Shown here: positions 53,649 to 62,153 of the stretch, one piece after another | Numbering within the stretch: position 1 is the first letter of the stretch | Layout: each line of letters opens with the position of its first letter | Assembly: GCF_900323885.1 (NCBI RefSeq) | Contig: NZ_OOHJ01000008.1 | Span: 186,001 to 250,000, forward strand | Reading direction: 5' to 3' | Length of the DNA stretch: 64,000 nucleotides | Source: [Actinomadura] parvosata subsp. kistnae | GTDB lineage: Bacteria > Actinomycetota > Actinomycetes > Streptosporangiales > Streptosporangiaceae | The notes under the pieces: generated by a model | Databases searched by the model: none | Seen by the model: only the letters and a program-made list of their open reading frames with translations | What the model was told of the DNA's origin: nothing | Position numbers and translations under genes: made by a program

Positions 53649-55247
53649 ATGCGTGCACCCGGGGCGAGATACTTCAACACCACCGGGCCGTGCGACCGGA
53701 AGCAGCACTACATGCTGTCTCCTACGCAACGGCTCCCCGAGGCACGCGTGCTGATCGAGATGGACCGTTACTTCGTGCTGCACGCTCCGCGGCAGACCGG
53801 CAAGACGACCGCGCTCGGCACCCTGGCCTCCGAACTCACCGCAGAGGGCGACGTCGCCGCCCTGATGTTCTCCTGCGAACGCGCCAAGTCGGCCGGTGAC
53901 GACTACGCAGCCGCGGAGGAGATCCTGCTGAAGTCGCTGCGCCAGGCCGCCGGTCGGTCGCAATGGCCGGCGGAGCTGCTGCCGCCGGATCCCTGGCCCG
54001 AGGCCCCGGCCGGCACCCGGTTCAGTTCGGCGCTGTCCGAGTGGTGCCAGCGCAGCCCGCGCCGGGTGGTGCTGTTCCTCGACGAGATCGACGCCCTGCG
54101 AGGCAACAGCATGGTCAGCATCCTCAGCCAGCTCCGTGATGGCCGCAACGCGCGGCCGTTCGGGCTTCCGTTCCCCGCATCCGTGGTGCTGTGCGGGCTG
54201 CGCGACCTGCGTGACTACAAGGTCGCCTCGGGCAGTGCCTCCGAGGGGTCGAACCCGGCCAGCCCGTTCAACATCGTCGCCGAGTCTCTGCGCCTGGGTG
54301 ACTTCACCGCCGACGAGATCGCCGAGCTGTACGGCCAGCACACCGAGGCGACCGGCCAGGACTTCACCAAGGACGCGGTGGAGCGGGTCTTCGAGCTGAC
54401 CCAGGGCCAACCCTGGCTGGTCAACGCCCTCGCCCATGAGATCACCTTCAATATGAAGGTGACCGGCACCATCACCGTCGGCCAGGTGGAAGAGGCCGAG
54501 GAACGGCTGATCCGGGCGCGAGCCACCCACCTGGACTCCCTGATGGAGCGGCTCCACGAGCCCCGGGTCAAGCGGGTGCTGGAGCCCGTGCTGGCCGGCA
54601 CCTTCCCCGACATCGACTTCACCTTCTCCGACGACCTGTGTTACGCACGCGACCTGGGCCTGATCAAGGAGAAACCCCCGCTGGAGGTCGCGAACCCGAT
54701 CTACCGCGAGGTCATCCTGCGCGTGCTCGGCGCCGCTTCGGAGAATTACGTCACGGTCTCACCACGGAGTCTCGTGCTGCCGGACGGCCGGTTCGACCTG
54801 CCGCGCCTGCTGGAGGAGTTCGTGGTGTTCTGGCGCGAGCACGGTGAGGTGCTCATCCGGCAGGAGGGCTACCACGAGGCCGCCTGCCAGATCATCCTCA
54901 TGGCCTTCCTGCACCGCCTGGTCAACGGTGGCGGCCAGCTCGACCGCGAGTACGCGGCCGGCACCAAGCGCCTGGACGTGCTGGTCCGCTGGCCCTACAC
55001 CGGTCCCGACGGGGACCGTCAGGTGCAGCGCGAGGCCATGGAGCTGAAGGTGTGGCGGCCCGGCGCGGAGGACCCGGAACCGGAGGGCCTGGCGCAGCTC
55101 GACCGCTACCTGGACCGGCTCACCCTGCCCACCGGCGTGCTGGTGATCTTCGATCGCCGCCCCGAAGCCCCGGTCTGGAAGGACCGCGGGAGCTTCGGGC
55201 AGGCGACCACGCCGTCCGGCCGCCAGGTCACCGTCCTGCGGGCGTGA
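53649..55247 (+). CDS. AAA-like ATPase with C-terminal PD-(D/E)XK nuclease-like domain
   Basis: A 532-residue protein. The N-terminal ATPase has Walker A HAPRQTGKTTALG (Lys52) and Walker B VVLFLDEIDAL (Asp145-Glu146), then a winged-helix-like segment (TADEIAELYGQHTEATG, ELTQGQPWLVNALAHEI). The C-terminus has KRLDVLVRW (Asp443) and MELKVWRPG (Glu465, Lys467), the D...ExK pattern of PD-(D/E)XK nucleases, then LDRYLDRL and GVLVIFDRRPE. The architecture matches AAA-like/PDDEXK_9 proteins of unknown role found in variable genome regions. It stands alone between a strong terminator and the MHS gene. A defence or nucleic-acid-processing role is possible but not shown. Confidence 0.85.
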   Translation: MRAPGARYFNTTGPCDRKQHYMLSPTQRLPEARVLIEMDRYFVLHAPRQTGKTTALGTLASELTAEGDVAALMFSCERAKSAGDDYAAAEEILLKSLRQAAGRSQWPAELLPPDPWPEAPAGTRFSSALSEWCQRSPRRVVLFLDEIDALRGNSMVSILSQLRDGRNARPFGLPFPASVVLCGLRDLRDYKVASGSASEGSNPASPFNIVAESLRLGDFTADEIAELYGQHTEATGQDFTKDAVERVFELTQGQPWLVNALAHEITFNMKVTGTITVGQVEEAEERLIRARATHLDSLMERLHEPRVKRVLEPVLAGTFPDIDFTFSDDLCYARDLGLIKEKPPLEVANPIYREVILRVLGAASENYVTVSPRSLVLPDGRFDLPRLLEEFVVFWREHGEVLIRQEGYHEAACQIILMAFLHRLVNGGGQLDREYAAGTKRLDVLVRWPYTGPDGDRQVQREAMELKVWRPGAEDPEPEGLAQLDRYLDRLTLPTGVLVIFDRRPEAPVWKDRGSFGQATTPSGRQVTVLRA

Positions 55248-55351
55248 GCGGCGGCTCGCTGAGGCGCGGGGCTGGTCAACGGCCGGGGATCGGAGTAGAG
55301 CAGTCGTAGGGACGATCCACGAGGCCGGGGCCGCACTCCCGGGAGGCGCGA

Positions 55352-56662
55352 ATGAGCGAGCCGACGTCGGCGCAGCACAAAGCTCAGGTCCGTAAGGCGG
55401 CGACCGCCAGCGTGGTGGGCACCGCCATCGAGTGGTACGACTTCTTCCTCTACAACACCGCCGCCGCGGTCGTCTTCGCCGAGGTGTTCTTCCCGGAGTC
55501 GACCCCGTACGCGGGCACGCTGGCGGCGTTCGCGACGAACTTCGTGGGTTTCGCCGCCCGCCCGGTCGGTGCGGCGATCTTCGGGCACTGGGGTGACCGC
55601 ATCGGGCGCAAGGCGACGCTCATCGTCACCCTGCTGCTGATGGGGGTGGCCAGCGCGCTGATCGGCGTGCTGCCGGGCACGGCGTCGATCGGGGTGGCGG
55701 CGCCGATCATCCTCGTGGTGCTGCGCATCGTGCAGGGCATCGCGGTGGGCGGTGAGTGGAGCGGGTCGGTGCTGTTGTCGATGGAGTGGGGTGATCAGCG
55801 CCGGCGGGGGCTGATGGCGAGCTGGCCGCAGGTGGGCGTGCCGATCGGCCTCATTCTGGGCACGGGCGCGATGTCGCTGCTGGCCGCGACCGCCGGCGAC
55901 GCGTTCAGGGACTGGGGGTGGCGGGTGCCGTTCCTGGCGAGCCTGGTGCTGGTCGCGGTGGGGCTGTGGGTGCGGCTCAAGGTGCTGGAGACGCCGATGT
56001 TCGCGCGGGTGGTGGAGCGCGGCGACGTGGTGCGGCTGCCGGTGTTCGAGGTGATCCGGCGGCATCCCAAGGAGGTCGTGCTGAGCGCGTTGCTGCGGAT
56101 GTCGGAGCAGATGCCGTTCTACCTGTTCACGACGTTCGCCATCGCGTACCTGACGCAGCAGCTCCACCTGCCGCGCACGGTCGCGCTGGCCGCTGTGACC
56201 TGCGCGGCGGCGGTGGAGCTGGTGGCCATCCCGTTCTTCGGGCATCTCAGCGACCGGGTCGGCCGCCGCCTGGTGTACGCGGCGGGGGCGGCGCTGCTGG
56301 CGGTGGTGGCGTTCCCGTACTTCCTGCTGCTCAACACCGGCATCGTCGCCGTCGTCTTCGCCACCGTCATCGTCACGCAGATCCAGCACTCGATGGAGTA
56401 CGGCCCGCAGGCCTCGCTCATCGCGGAGAGCTTCCCCACCAGCCTGCGGTACGGGGGCGCGGGGCTCGGCTACCAGCTGGCCTCGGTCGTGGCGGGCGGG
56501 CCCGCGCCGTTGATCGCGACGTGGCTGCTGCACGACTACGGCTGGCAGGCCATCGCGGTCTTCATGGTGGCGGGGGCGGTGGTGGGGTTCGCGGCCACGC
56601 TGGCGTTGCCGGACCGGTCGAAGATCGACATCTCGGAGCACGCCGCCTACGGGCGTCCGTGA
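55352..56662 (+). CDS. MFS transporter, metabolite:H+ symporter (MHS/ShiA-like) family
   Basis: A 436-residue transporter with 12 predicted helices. The start MSEPTSAQHKAQVRKAATASVVGTAIEWYDFFLYNTAA is the MHS signature, and FGHWGDRIGRKATL and FFGHLSDRVGRRLVY are the two MFS loop motifs. Family members import shikimate, proline/betaine, citrate or alpha-ketoglutarate. GGGAGG lies upstream of the ATG. It converges with the LysR gene, stops separated by 4 bp. It may bring in a substrate linked to the cox cluster, but that is a guess. Confidence 0.9.
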   Translation: MSEPTSAQHKAQVRKAATASVVGTAIEWYDFFLYNTAAAVVFAEVFFPESTPYAGTLAAFATNFVGFAARPVGAAIFGHWGDRIGRKATLIVTLLLMGVASALIGVLPGTASIGVAAPIILVVLRIVQGIAVGGEWSGSVLLSMEWGDQRRRGLMASWPQVGVPIGLILGTGAMSLLAATAGDAFRDWGWRVPFLASLVLVAVGLWVRLKVLETPMFARVVERGDVVRLPVFEVIRRHPKEVVLSALLRMSEQMPFYLFTTFAIAYLTQQLHLPRTVALAAVTCAAAVELVAIPFFGHLSDRVGRRLVYAAGAALLAVVAFPYFLLLNTGIVAVVFATVIVTQIQHSMEYGPQASLIAESFPTSLRYGGAGLGYQLASVVAGGPAPLIATWLLHDYGWQAIAVFMVAGAVVGFAATLALPDRSKIDISEHAAYGRP

Positions 56663-56666
56663 GCTG

Positions 56667-57575
56667 TCAGCTCCAGATCGACACGTGCACCGGGGGGCGG
56701 AAGCGGCTGCGCGGGATGCCCTCGTCGGGGGTGCGCATGACCTGGGTGGCGGCGGGGGTGGTGAGGAAGTCGAGGAAGGTGCCGGCGGCGGCGGGGCGGA
56801 TGGCGGGCTCCAGGGTGGTGGCGTACCAGTAGGCGGGCAGCGGGGTGGCGGGCGTCTCGATGGGGACGAGCTCGCCCCGGCGCAGCTGCGAGGACACCAG
56901 GTGGGCGGTGGCGGGGGCGACGCCGGCGCCTTCGGCGGCGGCCTTCCAGGCGGCGGTCTGGTTGGCGAAGACGCGGACCTGGGACTCCTGGACGCGCAGG
57001 AGGCTGAGCAGGCGGCTGGTGTCGCTGGCAGGGTCGGTGCCGGACGGGCCGACGAGCCAGTGGTCGCGGCGGCCACGGGGGGAGCCGACGACGATGAGGC
57101 GGCAACGCAGCACGGGGCGGCTGACCAGGCCCTCGCCGGTGAGCTGGGCGCCGAGCGCGACGTCGGCCAGGCGGCTGGTGAGCAGCAGCGGGGTCTCGGC
57201 GGTGGCGGCCACGCCGGTGGTGGCGTCGGCGGGCTTGCGCTGGGTGAACAGGCAGAGCAGCGGGCCGGCGACGTACTCGGCCAGGCCCGCGTCCATGACG
57301 ACGTGCAGCCGGGAGGGGCGGCCGGGCTGGACGGCGGCGACGGCCTGGGCGCCGAGGGCGACCATCTGGGAGGCGATGCCGAGCAGGCGCCGGCCGCCTT
57401 CGGTGAGCACCATGCGGTCGCCGCAGCGGGTCAGCAGGGCGTCGCCGAGGTGGCGGCGGAGCTGGGCGAGTGACTGGGAGACGGCGGGCTCGCTGACGCC
57501 GAGTGCCTTCGCGGCGGCCTTGACCGAGCCGAGGCGGGCGACGAAGACGAACGCGCCGAGCTGGCTGAGAGTCAC
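56667..57575 (-). CDS. LysR-family regulator divergent from the cox genes
   Basis: About 302 residues. The winged helix reads LSQLGAFVFVARLGSVKAAAKALGVSEPAVSQSLAQLRRHLGDALLTR; the substrate-binding domain includes LHVVMDAGLAEYVAG and LADVALGAQLTGEGL. GTG 57575 behind GAGGGG is preferred over the upstream start that would add 21 basic residues. It is transcribed away from coxM with 87 bp between the starts and a palindrome inside, so it is the likely activator of the CO dehydrogenase operon. Confidence 0.9.
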   Translation of the reverse strand: MTLSQLGAFVFVARLGSVKAAAKALGVSEPAVSQSLAQLRRHLGDALLTRCGDRMVLTEGGRRLLGIASQMVALGAQAVAAVQPGRPSRLHVVMDAGLAEYVAGPLLCLFTQRKPADATTGVAATAETPLLLTSRLADVALGAQLTGEGLVSRPVLRCRLIVVGSPRGRRDHWLVGPSGTDPASDTSRLLSLLRVQESQVRVFANQTAAWKAAAEGAGVAPATAHLVSSQLRRGELVPIETPATPLPAYWYATTLEPAIRPAAAGTFLDFLTTPAATQVMRTPDEGIPRSRFRPPVHVSIWS

Positions 57576-57626
57576 ACCCCTCTTTTTAGTTGTCCGCCCG
57601 GTGTTAAGGAAAGTCTTATTTGCGGA

Positions 57627-57638
57627 TTGTCGCGACAA
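57627..57638. promoter_or_regulatory. Palindrome in the LysR/coxM divergent promoter
   Basis: TTGTCGCGACAA is a perfect 12-bp palindrome, imperfectly extended on both sides (GGATTGTCG...CGACAAATC). It ends 25 bp upstream of the coxM ATG and is a good candidate operator. Confidence 0.55.
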
Positions 57639-57662
57639 ATCGGTAACCGCTTATGTGCTCTC

Positions 57663-58526
57663 ATGCAAGTTCCCGCGACGTTCGCATACGAGAGAGCGGA
57701 CAGCGTTCCGCACGCGCTCGAGCTGCTGGAGCGCTACGGGCCCGAGGCGAGGGTCGTCGCCGGCGGGCACAGCCTCATCCCGATGATGAAGCTCCGGCTG
57801 GCCCAGCCCGAGGCCCTGATCGACATCAACGGCCTGGCCGGCGAGCTGGGGCGGATCGCCGTGGAGGGCGACGAGCTGGCGATCGGGGCGATGGTGCGAC
57901 ACACGGAGCTGTTGGAGAGTGTTACCGCCACCGACCTTTTCCCGATATTTCGTGATGCGGAGCGTGTTATTGCCGACCCAATTGTGCGAAATCGGGGGAC
58001 CGTTGGCGGTTCTCTGTGCCAGGGGGATCCTTCCGAGGATTTGGCCGCGGTGTTCGCCGCCCTGCGCGCCACCGCGGTCGTCCAGGGGCCGGGCGGGGTC
58101 CGTACGGTGCCGGTCAGGCGGTTCCACCAGGGGCCGTACGAGACGGCGGTCGCGCCGAACGAGCTGCTGATCCAGCTCCGCGTGCCCGTCGCGGCCGGCA
58201 CGGGCAGCGCGTACGAGAAGGTCGAGCGGCGCGCCGGCGACTGGCCGGTGGCGGCGGCCGGGGCGGTGCTGCGGATCGAGGGCGGCACGATCGTCCAGGC
58301 CGGCATCGGCCTGACGGCGGTCGGCGCGCCGCACTTCTGCGCGCCCGAGGCCGAGACCTACCTGGAGGGACGGGAGCCGGGCGAGGAGGCGTTCGCCGAG
58401 GCCGGCCGGATCGCGGCCGAGGGCTGCGCGCCGCACGCCGACCAGCGCGGCCCGGCCGACTACAAGCGTCACCTGGCCGCCGAGCTGACCCGGCGCGCGC
58501 TGGTCAGGGCGGCGGGGAGGAGCTGA
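57663..58526 (+). CDS. coxM: CO dehydrogenase medium (FAD) subunit
   Basis: A 287-residue flavoprotein subunit that passes electrons from the iron-sulfur subunit to the acceptor. FAD-binding motifs are visible: VVAGGHSLIPMMKLRLAQP and RNRGTVGGSLCQGDPSEDL (the TIGGSLAHADP-type motif), and YEKVERRAGDWPVAAAGAVL near the C-terminus. It is the first gene of coxM-S-L, and the next gene starts 2 bp after it. A patch from about 57915 to 58045 uses many A/T-ending codons, unlike the rest of the gene. Confidence 0.93.
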   Translation: MQVPATFAYERADSVPHALELLERYGPEARVVAGGHSLIPMMKLRLAQPEALIDINGLAGELGRIAVEGDELAIGAMVRHTELLESVTATDLFPIFRDAERVIADPIVRNRGTVGGSLCQGDPSEDLAAVFAALRATAVVQGPGGVRTVPVRRFHQGPYETAVAPNELLIQLRVPVAAGTGSAYEKVERRAGDWPVAAAGAVLRIEGGTIVQAGIGLTAVGAPHFCAPEAETYLEGREPGEEAFAEAGRIAAEGCAPHADQRGPADYKRHLAAELTRRALVRAAGRS

Positions 58527-58528
58527 GG

Positions 58529-58989
58529 ATGCGGATCACGGTCTCCGTGAACGGGCAGGCGTACACCAGGGACGTCGAGCCGAGGTTGCTGCTCGTGCAC
58601 TTCCTGCGCGACGAGCTGGGCCTGACGGGCACCCACTGGGCTGCGACACCTCCAACTGCGGGGTGTGCACGGTGCGGCTGGACGGCGTGCCGGTCAAGTC
58701 GTGCACGGTGCTGGCCGTCATGGCCGACGGGCACGAGGTCACCACCGTGGAGGGGCTGGAGCGGGACGGCGAGCTGGACGTGGTGCAGAAGGGGTTCGTG
58801 GAGTGCCACGGGCTGCAGTGCGGCTTCTGCACGCCGGGCATGCTGCTGACCGCCCGCGCCCTGCTCGACCGCGACCCCGACCCCGACGAGGCGCGGATCC
58901 GGGAGGCGATCTCGGGGCAGCTGTGCCGGTGCACCGGCTACGAGAACATCGTGCGTTCGATCAGATGGGCCGCGGAGGCGAGCAGATGA
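58529..58989 (+). pseudogene. coxS: CO dehydrogenase small (2Fe-2S) subunit, broken by an apparent one-base deletion
   Basis: The start MRITVSVNGQAYTRDVEPRL and LVHFLRDELGLTGTHW are in one frame. The sequence then shifts at CACTGGGCTGCGAC (58635-58648) to a frame reading CDTSNCGVCTVRLDG, FVECHGLQCGFCTPGM and GQLCRCTGYENIV. Adding one G to the GGG run restores THWGCDTSNCGVC, the exact first-cluster motif of the family. Once joined, the protein has both 2Fe-2S clusters and about 153 residues. The shift falls in the middle of a cofactor motif, and the gene lies in an otherwise intact, overlapping operon. A sequence error is therefore likely. Confidence 0.88.
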
Positions 58990-61334
58990 GTTTCGGCCGG
59001 ATGCATCGCAAGGAGGACGCCCGGTTCATCCGCGGGCGCGGCACCTACACCGACGACGTGCGCCTGCCCGGCATGCTGTACGGCGCGATCCTGCGCAGCC
59101 CGCACGCCCACGCGCGGATCGTCTCCGTCGACACCAGCGCGGCCGAGGCGCATCCGAAGGTCAGGGCGGTCATCACCGGGCAGACGCTGGCCGGGCTGAA
59201 CCTGGCCTGGATGCCCACGCTGTCCAACGACATCCAGGCGGTGCTGGCCACGGACAAGGTGCGCTTCCAGGGGCAGGAAGTGGCGTTCGTGGTGGCGGAG
59301 GACCCGTACTCGGCGCGGGACGCGCTGGAGCTGATCGACGTCGACTACGAGCCGCTGGACGCGGTCATCGACGCGCGGAAGGCGCTCGACCCCGGCGCCC
59401 CGGTGATCAGGGACGACCTGGAGGGGCGTACCGGCAACCACATCTTCGACTGGGAGGCCGGCGACAGGGCGCGCACGGACGCCGTGTTCGAGCGGGCCGA
59501 GGTGACGGTCGCGCAGGACATGCTGTACCCGCGCGTGCATCCGGCGCCGCTGGAGACGTGCGGGGCGGTGGCGGACTTCGACAAGGTCACGGGCAAGCTG
59601 ACCGTCTGGTGCCCGACGCAGGCGCCGCACGCCCACCGGACGCTGTACGCGATGGTGGCCGGGCTGCCCGAGCACAAGATCCGGGTGATCTCGCCGGACA
59701 TCGGCGGCGGCTTCGGCGGCAAGGTCGGGATATATCCAGGATATGTGTGTGCGATCGTCGGCTCGATCGTCACCGGCAAGCCCGTCAAGTGGATGGAGGA
59801 CCGCTCCGAGAACCTGATGAGCACCGCCTTCGCCCGCGACTACCACATGCGCGGCGAGATCGCCGCGACCCGCGACGGCAGAATCCAGGGCATCCGCGTC
59901 AAGGTGCTGGCCGACCACGGGGCCTTCAACGGCACCGCCCAGCCGACCAAGTTCCCCGCCGGGTTCTTCCACGTCTTCTCCGGCTCGTACGACATCGAGA
60001 CCGCCCACTGCGAGGTCACCGGCGTCTACACGAACAAGGCGCCCGGCGGCGTCGCCTACGCCTGCTCCTTCCGCGTCACCGAGGCCGTCTACCTGGTGGA
60101 GCGCATGGTGGACGTGCTGGCCGCCGAGCTCGGCATGGACCCGGCCGAGCTGCGCCTGCGCAACCTGCTCAAACCCGAGCAGTTCCCCTACACCTCCCCC
60201 ACCGGCTGGGAGTACGACTCGGGCGACTACCCGAAGGCGCTGCGGCTGGCCATGGACCTGGCCGGCTACGACAAGCTGCGCGCCGAGCAGGCCGACAAGC
60301 GGGCCAGGGGCGAGCTGATGGGCATCGGCGTCAGCTTCTTCACCGAGGCGGTCGGCGCGGGCCCGCGCAAGCACATGGACATCCTCGGCCTCGGCATGGC
60401 CGACGGCGCCGAGCTGCGCGTGCACCCGACGGGCAAGGCGGTGCTGCGGGTGTCGTGCCAGTCGCAGGGGCAGGGGCACGAGACGACGTTCGCGCAGATC
60501 GTCGGGCAGGAGCTGGGCATCCCGGCCGACGACGTGGAGGTGGTGCACGGCGACACGGACCAGACGCCGTTCGGCCTCGGCACGTACGGCTCGCGCTCCA
60601 CGCCCGTCTCGGGCGCCGCCACGGCCATCGTGGCCAGGAAGGTACGGGACCGGGCCAAGATCGTCGCCGCGGCCATGCTGGAGGCCTCCCCGGACGACCT
60701 GGAGTGGGCCGACGGCAGGTGGTCGGTGGTGGGCGACCCGTCCACCGGCAAGTCGCTGGCGGAGATCGCGCTGGCCGCCCACTCGAACCTGGAGCTGCCC
60801 GAGGGCGTCGAGGGCCACCTCGACGCGGTCACCGTCTACAACCCGCCGAACCTCACCTACCCGTTCGGCGCCTACATCTGCGTCGTGGACGTCGACCCCG
60901 GCACCGGGCAGGTGAAGGTGCGCAGGTTCGTGGCCGTGGACGACTGCGGCGTGCGGATCAACCCGATGATCGTCGAGGGACAGATCCACGGCGGGCTGGC
61001 CGACGGCGTCGGCATGGCGCTCATGCAGGTGATGGCGTTCGACGAGGACGGCAACCACCTCGGGGCCTCGTTCATGGACTACCTGCTGCCCACCTCGATG
61101 GAGTGCCCGTCGTGGGAGCTGGGCGAGACCGTCACGCCCTCGCCGACGCACCCGATCGGGGCCAAGGGCGTCGGCGAGTCGGCCACGGTCGGCTCCCCCG
61201 CCGCCGTGGTCAACGCCGTCGTGGACGCGCTCGCGCCGTACGGGGTGCGGCACGCCGACATGCCGCTGACCCCCGCGAACGTGTGGCGGGTCGTCAACGG
61301 AAACCCGTTCCGCACGGACCTGGCCGTGCCATGA
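58986..61334 (+). CDS. coxL: CO dehydrogenase large (molybdenum) subunit, form I
   Basis: The 782-residue catalytic subunit of the aerobic Mo-Cu CO dehydrogenase, oxidising CO to CO2. The motif VAYACSFRVTEA (Cys360) is the AYxCSFR signature of form I enzymes, where the Cys binds copper; form II proteins have AYRGAGR. Cofactor segments are GGGFGGKVGIYPGYV, SQGQGHETTFAQI and IGAKGVGESATVGSP. It overlaps coxS by ATGA and the XdhC-like gene by ATGA. The gene order M-S-L is that of form I operons. Confidence 0.95.
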   Translation: MSFGRMHRKEDARFIRGRGTYTDDVRLPGMLYGAILRSPHAHARIVSVDTSAAEAHPKVRAVITGQTLAGLNLAWMPTLSNDIQAVLATDKVRFQGQEVAFVVAEDPYSARDALELIDVDYEPLDAVIDARKALDPGAPVIRDDLEGRTGNHIFDWEAGDRARTDAVFERAEVTVAQDMLYPRVHPAPLETCGAVADFDKVTGKLTVWCPTQAPHAHRTLYAMVAGLPEHKIRVISPDIGGGFGGKVGIYPGYVCAIVGSIVTGKPVKWMEDRSENLMSTAFARDYHMRGEIAATRDGRIQGIRVKVLADHGAFNGTAQPTKFPAGFFHVFSGSYDIETAHCEVTGVYTNKAPGGVAYACSFRVTEAVYLVERMVDVLAAELGMDPAELRLRNLLKPEQFPYTSPTGWEYDSGDYPKALRLAMDLAGYDKLRAEQADKRARGELMGIGVSFFTEAVGAGPRKHMDILGLGMADGAELRVHPTGKAVLRVSCQSQGQGHETTFAQIVGQELGIPADDVEVVHGDTDQTPFGLGTYGSRSTPVSGAATAIVARKVRDRAKIVAAAMLEASPDDLEWADGRWSVVGDPSTGKSLAEIALAAHSNLELPEGVEGHLDAVTVYNPPNLTYPFGAYICVVDVDPGTGQVKVRRFVAVDDCGVRINPMIVEGQIHGGLADGVGMALMQVMAFDEDGNHLGASFMDYLLPTSMECPSWELGETVTPSPTHPIGAKGVGESATVGSPAAVVNAVVDALAPYGVRHADMPLTPANVWRVVNGNPFRTDLAVP

Positions 61335-62101
61335 CCGAGTTCCTGGGCATGCCCGCCTCCCGGCCCCGGCCGGCCGCCGACCTCGACACGAGGGTGGCGC
61401 GGCTGCGGTCGGGGCGGGAGCCGTACGTGCTGGCCACCGTCGTGCGGGCGCAGCGCCCGACCAGCGCCAAGGCGGGCGATCGCGCGCTGGTGCTGGCCGA
61501 CGGGACGATCGAGGGGTTCGTGGGCGGCGTGTGCGCCACCGACACCGTACGCGCGCAGGGCCTGCGCCTGCTGGGCACCGGCGGGGCCACGCTGCTGCGG
61601 ATCACCCCGCAGGAGGACGCGCCGCGCGAGGAGGAGGGGCTGGTCGCCGTGGGCCAGCCGTGCCTGTCGGGCGGCACGCTGGAGATCTTCCTGGAGGCCG
61701 TCTCGCCGCCGGCGCTGGTGCGGGTGCACGGCGACAGCCCCATCGCCCGCGCCTTCACCGCCGTCGGGCAGGCGATGGGGTACGCGGTCGAGCCCGGCCC
61801 CGGCCCCATCGCCGCCGACACGACCGCCGTGCTGGTGGCCTCGCACGGCGTGGGCGAGGAGCCGGTGCTGCGCGAGGCGCTGGCGGCCGGCGTCCCGTAC
61901 GTCGGGCTGATCGCCAGCCGCAGGCGGGGCGCGGCGGTGCTGGCGCGGGTGGAGGGAGGCGAACGCGTCCACGTGCCCGCAGGTCTGGACATCGGGGCCA
62001 GAACGCCCGGTGAAGTGGCCGTATCCGTGTACGCGGAGATCGTCGGGCTGCGCCGGACGGAGGTATCGGCGAGCGGCGACCGGGTAGGCCAGGACATGTA
62101 A
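61331..62101 (+). CDS. XdhC/CoxF-family molybdenum-cofactor maturation protein
   Basis: A 256-residue protein of the XdhC family, which loads or sulfurates the molybdenum cofactor. The N-terminal domain has GREPYVLATVVRAQRPTSAKAGDRALVLADGTIEGFVGGVC, the C-terminal Rossmann part AVLVASHGVGEEPVLREALAAGVPYVGLIASRRRGAAVL, and the end HVPAGLDIGARTPGEVAVSVYAEIV. These motifs define the family. It starts inside the coxL stop (ATGA), so it is co-translated and probably matures CoxL. Confidence 0.9.
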   Translation: MTEFLGMPASRPRPAADLDTRVARLRSGREPYVLATVVRAQRPTSAKAGDRALVLADGTIEGFVGGVCATDTVRAQGLRLLGTGGATLLRITPQEDAPREEEGLVAVGQPCLSGGTLEIFLEAVSPPALVRVHGDSPIARAFTAVGQAMGYAVEPGPGPIAADTTAVLVASHGVGEEPVLREALAAGVPYVGLIASRRRGAAVLARVEGGERVHVPAGLDIGARTPGEVAVSVYAEIVGLRRTEVSASGDRVGQDM

Positions 62102-62153
62102 AGCCGCAGCCCCGGGAGCCCCTTCCGCTGTCCGGCGAGCGAGAGGGATGTCA

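Noticed and set aside
53532..54557. A reverse-strand frame opposite the AAA ATPase
   Set aside because: It is out of phase with the ATPase, whose Walker and nuclease motifs are unmistakable.
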